NCBI GenBank assembly: GCA_035571835.1
Contig: DATNBU010000030.1
Coordinates: 1 to 41,750, forward strand
DNA from: Candidatus Limnocylindrales bacterium
Lineage (GTDB): Bacteria; Desulfobacterota; Binatia; UBA1149; CAITLU01
Length of the DNA: 41,750 bases
Reading direction: 5' to 3'
A program made the translations under genes and the position numbers. Positions 9,901 to 16,700 of the stretch are shown one piece after another; within the stretch, counting starts at the first letter, position 1, and every line of letters starts with the position of its first letter. The notes below the pieces were generated by a model. The model had not been told where the DNA came from and did no database searches. It saw only the letters and a list, made by a program, of their open reading frames with translations.

Positions 9901-12900
9901 TCCGGCCGACGGCTTCGCGGCAAGCTCGACGGTGTGCCGCGCGTCGGCGAGCATCTGCGACGCGCAGGAGACGTGCACGGGCGCGTCGGCAACGTGTCCC
10001 GGAGACGGCTTCGCATCATCATCGACGGTGTGCCGTCCGGGCACGACCATCTGCGACGCGGCCGAACGCTGCACCGGTGCATCGAACTCGTGCCCGGCCG
10101 ATGCGTTCGCCGACTCGAGCACGGTATGTCGCCCGACGGCCGGAAACTGCGATCTCGCCGAGAAGTGCACGGGCGGCTCGGCGGCATGTCCGGGAGATCA
10201 GTTCGCATCCATAGAGACGGTCTGCCGCGCATCGGCCGGCGTCTGCGACGACGACGAAACCTGCACAGGGTCGACGGCAACCTGTCCGGCAAACGGCTTT
10301 GCTGCTTCCACCACCGTCTGCCGCACCAGCGCCGGCATCTGCGATACGCAGGAAACCTGCACCGGCGGGTCGGCGTCGTGCCCGGCCGATGGTTTTGCCG
10401 CATCGAGCTCGGTGTGCCGGCCGTCCGGCGGCATCTGCGATCCGGCTGAGCTCTGTACGGGCTCGTCCGCGGCCTGCGCAGTCGACGCGTTCGCGACGAC
10501 GGCCACGGTGTGCCGTGCGGCAGCGGGAATCTGCGATGCCGCCGAATCGTGCACCGGCGCGGGAAGCGCATGCCCCGCCGACCTTCTCGTCTCGTCCGGC
10601 ATCACGTGCCGAAGCGCGAGCAGCATCTGCGACGTTGCCGAGACCTGCAACGGCGCGAGCACGACGTGCCCGACGAACGTCTTCGCGTCCGCGTCGACGG
10701 TCTGCCGCGACAGCGTCGGCGTCTGCGACGAGGACGAGACCTGCACCGGAACGAGCTCGACCTGTCCCGCCAACGCTTTTGCAACGTCGGCAACGGTCTG
10801 CCGCTCGAGCGGCGGCGTGTGCGACGCGATCGAGCGCTGCTCGGGAACGTCGTCCGCGTGTCCGACGGATGCATTCTCTTCGACTTCGACGATCTGCCGC
10901 GCGTCGGCGAGCGTGTGCGATGCGCAGGAGACGTGCAGCGGAACCGGTGCGGCCTGTCCGGCCGACGTCGTGGCCGCTTCGAGTGTCGTCTGCCGCGCGG
11001 CAAACGGCGTCTGCGACGCGGCCGAAACCTGCACCGGCACCAGCGGCACGTGCCCGGGCGACAGCTACGCTTCGACTGCGACCGTGTGTCGTTCGGCGGC
11101 AAGCATCTGCGACGAACAGGAAACCTGCACGGGAACCGCGACGTCGTGTCCGGCCAACGGCTTTGCGCCGTCGGGCACCGTCTGCCGCGACAGCGCCGGT
11201 GTCTGCGACGAAGACGAATCGTGCACGGGAACGAGCGGGACGTGTCCGGCCAACGGGTTCGCATCGAGCGCGACCGTGTGTCGCGCAGGCGCAGGCGTCT
11301 GCGACGCGGCGGAGCGCTGTACCGGAGCGGCCGCGAGCTGTCCGAGCGACGGCTTCGCGCCGAGCTCGACCACGTGCCGAGGCTCCACCGGGATCTGCGA
11401 CGCCGCCGAGACGTGCACGGGCGCTTCGTCTTCCTGTCCGGCCGATTCGTTCGCCGGTACGAACGTCGTCTGCCGCACGGCGGGCGGCGTCTGCGACCTC
11501 CAGGAAAACTGCACCGGCTCGTCACTGACCTGTCCCGGCGACGCGGTGGCGACGAGCACGACGACGTGCCGCCCAGCGGCCGGCGAGTGCGACGAACCGG
11601 AGACGTGCGACGGAGCCGCCAAGGCGTGCCCGGCCAATGGATTCGCTCCGGCGGACACCAGCTGCACGGCAGACGCATCGCCGTGCACCGAAGACATCTG
11701 CAGCGGCTCGTCGGCGACGTGCACGCATCCGGCCGGCAACGCCGGCGCCGTTTGCCGGAGCTCGTCGGGCATCTGCGACATCGAGGAGACCTGCAACGGA
11801 ACGGCCACGGCGTGTCCGGCCAACGCGTTCGCGAACACTTCGATCGTCTGCCGCGCGGCCGGCGGCATCTGCGACCTCGCGGAGAGCTGCAGCGGCGCGA
11901 GTGCGACCTGTCCGGCGGACGTGGTCGCCGGCACGTCGAAGACCTGTCGCGCGAGCGCAGGGCAGTGCGACGTCGCCGAACGCTGCGACGGCGCAGCCAA
12001 GACCTGCGCCGCCGATACCGTTGCCGCAGCGGATACAGGCTGCACGAGCGACGGAATCCTCTGCACCGCGGACGTCTGCGACGGCACGTCGGCGCTCTGC
12101 ACGCATCCGCCCGGCAATGCCGGCGCCGTGTGCCGCCCGGCCGGCAGCATCTGCGACGCCGAGGAAACCTGCTCGGGAACCGCGAGCGACTGTCCGGCCG
12201 ACGGCTTCGCGCTGGCGACCAAAGTCTGCCGCACCGCGAGCGGAGTCTGCGACGTGCAGGAGACGTGCAGCGGCGCATCCGCCGCCTGTCCGGCCGACGG
12301 CGTCGCCGGAGCGTCGGTGACGTGTCGCGCGAGCGCGGGCGTCTGCGATCTTCCGGAGAGCTGCGGCGGCACCGCCAAGACGTGCCCGGCCGACGTGTTC
12401 GTCGGAAGCAGCACCGCGTGCGCGAGCGACAGCAATCCGTGCACGACGGATGTCTGCACCGGCTCGAGCGCGACCTGCAGCCATTCGGCGAACAGCGCGG
12501 CGTGCGACGACGGCGTGTTCTGCAACGGCGCCGACACGTGCAGCGCGACGACGTGCAGCCTGCACGCCGGCAATCCGTGCCCGGGCGCCAACGGCGACGG
12601 CAACTGCTCGCAGTCGTGCAACGAAAACGCCGATCTCTGCAACGCGGCCGACCCGGATTCGAGCGCATGCAACGACGGCCTGTTCTGCAACGGCGCCGAC
12701 ACGTGCTCTGGCGGCGTCTGCAGCGTGCACGCGGGCGATCCGTGCCCCGGCCCGAACGGCGATGCGGATTGCAGCGAGAGCTGCAGCGAAGCGGCCGACG
12801 CCTGCACGGCCGGCGATCCCAACGGCAGCGGCTGCAACGACGGCATCTCCTGCACGACGTCCGACCACTGCCAGGCCGGCATCTGCGTTGCCGACAGCAG

Positions 12901-13699
12901 CGGCTGCGGCGAATGCGGCGACGGCAGCCTCGATGCCGGCGAGCTCTGCGACGACGGCAACACGGCAAGCGGCGACTGCTGCTCGAGCACGTGCGTGCCG
13001 GCGCTCGATTCGACGCCGTGCAGCGACGGCGTGTTCTGCAACGGCGCCGACACCTGCAAGTCGGGTCTTTGCAGCCAGCATTCCGGCAACCCGTGCGCGG
13101 GCCCGGACGGCGACGGCAACTGCGCCGAGTCGTGCAACGAGAACGCCGCGCTCTGCAACGCGCCCGATCCGGACGGCTCCGCGTGCACCGACAGCGCGTT
13201 CTGCAATGGCGCCGACACGTGCAGCGGCGGAGCCTGCAGCCAGCACGCAGGAAGCCCGTGCAGCGGACCGGACGGCGACGGCAACTGCGCAGAATCGTGC
13301 AACGAAACGGCCGACGACTGCTCGGCCGCGGATCCGGACGGAAGTCCGTGCGACGACGGCCAGACCTGCACCGAGCTCGACAGCTGCGCGGGCGGCGTCT
13401 GCGGCGACGGATGCCCGGTCACGACGACGACGAACGAAGGCGGGATGTGCGGCGATGCGAACGAGGATCTGAAGATCTCGGCTACCGATGCCCTGAAGGC
13501 CCTTCGCACCGCCGTCGGAACGGCGACGTGCTCGTTGACGCTGTGCGACTACACCGGCGACGGCAGGATCACGGCGTCGGATGCGCTCGCGATCCTGCGG
13601 CGCGCCGTCGGCCAGAGCGTCGAGCCCAAGTGTCCAATTGCGCCTCAGGCCGAGGTCTCGACGACGCTTCTGGTCACGACGACCACTCTCAGCCGTTAG
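3935..13699 (+). CDS. Giant secreted S8 protease with 58 disintegrin-like Cys repeats
   Basis: This 3254-residue exported protein starts at TTG 3935, with GGGGA upstream and a signal peptide (hydrophobic SVLGVLVGLTGLV, likely cut near AEA). Domains in order: an acidic DADDNRVEDSID motif near 50; an I9-like propeptide to about 165; an S8 catalytic domain with Asp202 (IVDSGVD), His236 (HGSHVAG), Asn455 and Ser550 (GTSASAP). About 130 extra residues lie between His and GVAPGA. A beta-rich segment follows to about 730, then a DUF4215-like module (CGDG...GCDDGN) and 58 units of 32 residues with spacing C-x6-C-x5-C-x6-C-x11. Next come Cys-rich FCNGADTC modules, a dockerin-like pair (DANEDLKISATDAL and DYTGDGRITASDAL) and a Thr-rich tail. 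The catalytic residues are intact, so an active extracellular protease with a disulfide-stiffened stalk is inferred. The natural substrate is unknown. It is the first of three tandem paralogues. Confidence 0.92.
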   Translation: MSVRIGRGTTIGSVLGVLVGLTGLVAPPCAEAAPSEWRVPAEPAVRPELPSRFQIDADDNRVEDSIDHAVGKLRRAYARELVLERRGELEDKLAEPVRVELVFSSQVTQQQIDDFVALGGEIEHLYKAISYGWSGTFPRASVDALPAAMGDTLIVVTEDHPGKLTMDEATRTGRVRPMWVAGYAGTSNGLSGTSDITIAIVDSGVDDSHTDLAGRLEYWKDYTADGDANPRDVVQHGSHVAGIALGTGAAFGVGPGTLNYTDSGDETGLAVNAWAHNFLHYAPVTTNITQVATWLGGGSALQRLAARTNGVGGSFLSINFNSATASPNTLNSQTIGNPSQAYTTALIQNGSINKFAIATTVSPYPAVGDGFNAMRGVAPGAKWAGAKVVSNANATSAAIIGAALDDLVVQKSAHNIKVVTISIGLTGAPGLDPALRAKVNTMVGNGIVVVCAAGNDGTASGSGNQVDDPGRAGLAITVGASNDADRLTEYSSIGFASPGSDEDMKPDLIAPGGSEYYSGIMSVDSNDADASVSTFADKVANDYYIFKGTSASAPFVAGSAALMIDALQKNGTSWTFASSAQPLFVKMLLLASSTETNANREMTANGGNPTLGRAADPKDIREGYGMINPDAATEAITQVYSGGTLNGSTNSGRFDRRAWGRKLGITSGPAVTLNLDVPADSDYDLYLVSGIPDANGNPVIRASSTNAGVGIDESITFTPTSTEPRYLFIKLIPVQTACAASTSVCNINDPATCAGTNTSCGAGQAALVCACGFVETCDPVARVCSKASSWTLTNSTAQASCGDGTKQGGEGCDDGNTVSGDCCSSTCAVEANGSPCNDGLFCTASDSCSAGACVGSGNPCSTGPECNNVCNESADNCLVANGTSCSSDSNPCTIDQCSAGQCGHAAGNAGATCRAVNGVCDQAESCNGSSTACPADGYLSTATTCRTTNGTCDVAEKCSGTAADCPTDGFAGTATLCRGSNGVCDVQEVCSGSSAACPVDGFVSTSTSCRSSTGVCDPAETCTGTSASCPANTFLSSAAVCRPSTAICDAAETCSGSSGACPADGWASTATVCRASTGVCDPQETCPGTSSTCPANALLPTSAICRPSTSLCDVPELCLGTAGGCPIDVFAPTATVCRASTALCDAIETCTGTSAACPSNGFSAASVVCRSSTSLCDAQETCTGTSITCPSDGFASSSTVCRTSTSVCDAQENCTGGSATCPADGFASSSTVCRPGTTICDAAERCTGASNSCPADGFADSNTVCRPTAGNCDLAEKCTGASATCPGDGFASTATVCRVANGVCDVDETCTGASATCPANGFANTATLCRPGTGLCDAQESCSGTSASCPADGFAASSTVCRPSTSICDAQETCTGASATCPGDGFSSSSTVCRPGTGVCDAAERCTGASNACPADAFADSNTVCRPTAGNCDLAEKCTGGSAACPADGFASTSTICRGSAGICDVQETCTGASATCPNDIFASTASICRSSNGLCDVLESCTGSAAACPADGFAASSTVCRPSTSICDAQETCTGASATCPGDGFSSSSTVCRPGTGVCDAAERCTGASNSCPADAFADSNTVCRPTAGNCDLAEKCTGGSAACPADGFASTATICRGSAGVCDVQETCTGASATCPVDTFASTASLCRPGTGLCDAQETCNGTSASCPADGFAASSTVCRPSTSICDAQETCTGASATCPGDGFSSSSTVCRPGTGVCDAAERCTGASNSCPADAFADSNTVCRPTAGNCDLAEKCTGGSAACPADGFASTSTICRGSAGICDVQETCTGASATCPGDILVSTATLCRPSTGLCDAQESCNGTSASCPADGFAASSTVCRPSTSICDAQETCTGASATCPGDGFASSSTVCRPGTTICDAAERCTGASSSCPADAFADSNTVCRPTAGNCDLAEKCTGGSATCPADGFASTATICRGSAGICDVQETCTGASAACPNDIFASTASICRSSTGLCDAQESCNGSSASCPADGFAASSTVCRASASICDAQETCTGASATCPGDGFASSSTVCRPGTTICDAAERCTGASNSCPADAFADSSTVCRPTAGNCDLAEKCTGGSAACPGDQFASIETVCRASAGVCDDDETCTGSTATCPANGFAASTTVCRTSAGICDTQETCTGGSASCPADGFAASSSVCRPSGGICDPAELCTGSSAACAVDAFATTATVCRAAAGICDAAESCTGAGSACPADLLVSSGITCRSASSICDVAETCNGASTTCPTNVFASASTVCRDSVGVCDEDETCTGTSSTCPANAFATSATVCRSSGGVCDAIERCSGTSSACPTDAFSSTSTICRASASVCDAQETCSGTGAACPADVVAASSVVCRAANGVCDAAETCTGTSGTCPGDSYASTATVCRSAASICDEQETCTGTATSCPANGFAPSGTVCRDSAGVCDEDESCTGTSGTCPANGFASSATVCRAGAGVCDAAERCTGAAASCPSDGFAPSSTTCRGSTGICDAAETCTGASSSCPADSFAGTNVVCRTAGGVCDLQENCTGSSLTCPGDAVATSTTTCRPAAGECDEPETCDGAAKACPANGFAPADTSCTADASPCTEDICSGSSATCTHPAGNAGAVCRSSSGICDIEETCNGTATACPANAFANTSIVCRAAGGICDLAESCSGASATCPADVVAGTSKTCRASAGQCDVAERCDGAAKTCAADTVAAADTGCTSDGILCTADVCDGTSALCTHPPGNAGAVCRPAGSICDAEETCSGTASDCPADGFALATKVCRTASGVCDVQETCSGASAACPADGVAGASVTCRASAGVCDLPESCGGTAKTCPADVFVGSSTACASDSNPCTTDVCTGSSATCSHSANSAACDDGVFCNGADTCSATTCSLHAGNPCPGANGDGNCSQSCNENADLCNAADPDSSACNDGLFCNGADTCSGGVCSVHAGDPCPGPNGDADCSESCSEAADACTAGDPNGSGCNDGISCTTSDHCQAGICVADSSGCGECGDGSLDAGELCDDGNTASGDCCSSTCVPALDSTPCSDGVFCNGADTCKSGLCSQHSGNPCAGPDGDGNCAESCNENAALCNAPDPDGSACTDSAFCNGADTCSGGACSQHAGSPCSGPDGDGNCAESCNETADDCSAADPDGSPCDDGQTCTELDSCAGGVCGDGCPVTTTTNEGGMCGDANEDLKISATDALKALRTAVGTATCSLTLCDYTGDGRITASDALAILRRAVGQSVEPKCPIAPQAEVSTTLLVTTTTLSR
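6671..11662 (+). repeat. 52 uninterrupted 96-bp repeats (32 aa, four Cys each)
   Basis: Units start at 6671 and every 96 bases after, with no insertion or deletion through unit 52. The protein unit is about CRxxxGxCDxxExCxGxSxxCPxDxFxxxxxV. Spacing of the four cysteines is invariant apart from conservative changes elsewhere. Unit 52 has the ECD/CDG form (CRPAAGECDEPETCDG), which also marks the last unit of the array in the two paralogues. Confidence 0.95.
7535..10222 (+). repeat. Five-unit (480-bp) higher-order repeat inside the array
   Basis: Units 10-37 follow a five-unit cycle with keys CDAQETC, CDAAERC, CDLAEKC, CDVQETC and CDAQESC. Copies start at 7535, 8015, 8495, 8975 and 9455, with a partial copy at 9935-10222. 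Equivalent bases recur exactly 480 apart: the segment encoding NCDLAEKC lies near 7747, 8227, 8707, 9187, 9667 and 10147. The copies differ by mostly synonymous changes. The first copy is the most divergent. Confidence 0.9.
11753..12418 (+). repeat. Six more 96-bp repeats with two 30-residue inserts
   Basis: Units 53-55 (11753-12040) and 56-58 (12131-12418) continue the array after two 90-bp modules (11663-11752 and 12041-12130) of the form CT-D-x-CT-D-x-C-x-G, ending in HPxGNAGAV. The inserts look like the module that precedes unit 1, so the whole module-plus-array block has been duplicated as a unit. Confidence 0.85.
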
Positions 13700-13722
13700 A
13701 CCGGCCGGCGATTCTGCCGGTC
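13699..13722 (+). terminator. Hairpin between protease genes 1 and 2
   Basis: A perfect 7-bp stem GACCGGC/GCCGGTC (13699-13705 and 13716-13722, 10-nt loop) begins on the last base of the first gene's stop codon. There is no T-tract. It may attenuate or protect the transcript in the 90-bp gap before the next gene. Confidence 0.35.
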
Positions 13723-13789
13723 CGATCCTGCGACTCTGTGCGAGACGCGCGGGCTTCTGTCGCGTCCTGCAGTTAGGATCGCCGATCTT

Positions 13790-16700
13790 ATGAAGCATGG
13801 AATCCGGTTCCTGATGGTTGCGCTGCTGGCGCTTCCCGCCGCTGCGTCTGCCCAGCAGGATCCGCGATTGCGGGCGGCGCCGCCTGCCGAGCCGATTGTC
13901 CGGCCGCAGCTTCCCGCGACCGCCGCGGCCGACGTCGATCGCAACCGCATCGACGACCGACTCGATCGCGAGATCGCAGAGCTGCGCTGCGCGCTTGCCG
14001 CCGCGACCGGCGACGCGCGCCGCAGCGAAGCAGCCGCGCGGCTCGCCGAGCCGATGCGCGTCGAGCTCGTGTTCGGCGAGCAGATCACGCAGCAGCAGAT
14101 CGATTCCTTCGTGGCCGCCGGCGGACGCATCGAGCACGTCTTCCAGGCGGTCAGCTACGGCTGGACCGGAACGATTGCGCGCGCGTCGATCGACGCCGTC
14201 AGCGCCGCGCTCGGCGAATCGCTGCTCATCGTCGTGCCGGACCTTCCGGCCCAGATGCACATGGACGAAGCCACGCGTACCGGTCGCGTGCGGCCGGTCT
14301 GGGCGAGCGGCTTTGCGAACAGCGGCAGCGGATTCTCCGGATCGGCCAACATCACGATCGGCATCATCGACTCCGGCGTCGACGACTCGCATACCGATCT
14401 CGCCGGGCGCGTCGAGTTCTGGAAGGACTACACGACCGACAACGAAGCGACGCCGCGCGACATCGTGCAGCACGGATCGCACGTAGCCGGCATCGCGCTC
14501 GGCACCGGTGCGGCGTTCGGCCAGGGCCCCGGCACGCTGCGCTACACCGACAGCGGCAACCTTGCCGGCGTCGCCGCCAACTCGTTCTTTCTCAGCATGA
14601 TGCACCTGACCGAGCCGTCGATGCTGTTCAGCCAGAACGCGACGTGGCTCGGCGGCGGCTCGACGCTGCTGCGACTGGCCACGCGGGCGAACGGGCAGGG
14701 CGGCCTGTATTCGTCGTTCAGCAATTCGGCAACGGCGGTCTCGCCGCTGCAGCTCGATACCCAGCTCGCCGGAGATCCTGCGCAGGCCTACACGTCGGCG
14801 CTTGCGCAGAACCAGCAGAAGACGCTGACGCGATGGGCAGTCGCGAGCTCGATCACGAACTACCCGGGGCCGGGCGACGGGTTCAATGCGATGCGCGGCG
14901 TTGCTGCCGGAGCGCGATGGGCCGGCGCCAAGGTCTTCACCAACGCCGGCACCGGATCGAGCACGACTATCGCCGCCGCGATCGACGACCTGGTCGCGCA
15001 ACGCGTGGCGCACAACATCAAGGTCGTCAACATGAGCATCGGCATCATCGGGTCGCCGGGCATCGATGCGACGCTGCGGGCCAAGGCGAACACGATGGCG
15101 ACCAACGGCATCGTCGTCGTGTGCTCGGCCGGCAACGACGGCGCGGGTTCGGGCGTGGCGAACCAGGTCGACGATCCCGGCCGCGCGGCGCTGGTGCTGA
15201 CCGTCGGCGCGAGCAACGACGTCGACACGCTGACGCAGTACACGAGCAGCGGCTTTGCGTCGCCCGATGCGACCGAGGACCTCAAGCCCGACCTGCTCGC
15301 GCCCGGCGGCTCGGACTTTTATTCGTACATCCTGTCGGTCGACAGCAACGACGCCGATGCGGAGATCACGACGTTCCCGGACCGCGTCGCCAACGACTAC
15401 TACAACATCAAGGGCACCTCGATGGCGTCGCCGTTCGCGGCCGGCGCCGCGGCGCTCGTCATCGATGCGATGCAGCAGTCGGGCACACCGTGGACGTTCG
15501 CGGCCAGCCAGTCGCTGTTCGTCAAGATGATGCTGTGCGCGTCGGCGACCGAGACCAACGCCAATCGCGAGGTCGCGACCGGCACCAATCCCGTGCTCGG
15601 GCGCGCCGCCGCTCCGAAGGACCTGTTCGAAGGCTACGGCCTGATCAATCCGGATGCGGCCATCGAAGCCGTGTCGCTGACATGGTCCGGCGAGGATATC
15701 GGCGATGCGTCGGCCGGCGGACGCTTCGACCGCCGCGCGTGGGGCCGCAGGCTCGGCATCACGTCGGGCTTTCCGACGACGGTGATGCTGACTCCGGACT
15801 CGACGGCGGACTACGACATCTATCTTTACAGCGAGACTCCGGATGCGAAGGGCAATCCCGTCATTCGCGCGTCGAGCACGAAAGCCGGCACCGGCATCGT
15901 CGAGTCGTTCAACTTCACGCCGACCGCGAACGAGAAGCGCTACCTATTCATCAAGCGCGTCTCCGGCAGCGGCGGCTGGAGCCTGACGAGCTTCCCCGAA
16001 ACCCCGGTGTGCGGCGATCAGACCGTGCAGTCGACCGAGGACTGCGACGACGGCAACACGGTGAGCGGTGACTGCTGCTCGTCAACATGTACCGCCGAGA
16101 GCGACGGCTCTCCGTGCAGCGACGGGCTGTTCTGCACGGCTACCGACGCATGCTCGGGCGGCGTCTGCACCGGCTCGGGCAACCCGTGCAGCGGCGGCGC
16201 CGAGTGCAACAACTCGTGCAACGAGAGCATCAATAACTGCGCGAGCGCGGCCGGCACGCCGTGTACGAGCGACGCCAATCCGTGCACGCTCGACCAGTGC
16301 AGCGGCGCCGGAAGCTGCGCGCATCCGCCCGGCAATGCGGGAAGCGTGTGCCGCAGCGCGACCGGCGTGTGCGATACGGCGGAAACCTGCACGGGCGCGA
16401 GCAGCGGCTGTCCGACCGATTCGCTCGTCTCGAGCGCGACCGTCTGCCGCGCGGCCGGCGCGATCTGCGATGCGGCCGAACGCTGCACGGGCTCAGGCCC
16501 GGCGTGCCCCGCCGACTCGTTCGCGACCACCGCGACCACGTGTCGTGCGGCAGCAACCGCATGCGATGCCGCCGAAAGCTGCAGCGGAACCAGCAGCGTG
16601 TGCCCTGCCGACGGCGTCCGTGATTCTTCGACGGTCTGCCGCAGCGCCGTGAGCGCGTGCGACGTGGCCGAGACCTGCACGGGCAGCGATGCGGCGTGCC

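Noticed and set aside
6789..10214. Alternative + strand frame of 1141 codons inside the repeat array
   Set aside because: It is a shifted reading of the same 96-bp repeat, rich in Arg, Ala and Pro without a domain. The sense frame has conserved cysteines, a signal peptide and a catalytic domain.
6671..11662. The direct repeats as a CRISPR array
   Set aside because: The repeat is coding, has no spacers of random sequence, is 96 bp long without interruption, and has no cas genes near it.
11522..15013. Long - strand open frame of 1163 codons, and similar ones at 4505-6646, 6745-8322, 10602-12968 and 16018-18051
   Set aside because: They are antisense shadows of the 96-bp Cys repeats and S8 domains. 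High GC removes stops, the products are Arg/Ala/Val- or Ser/Pro/Gln-rich with no domain, and one spans two sense genes.
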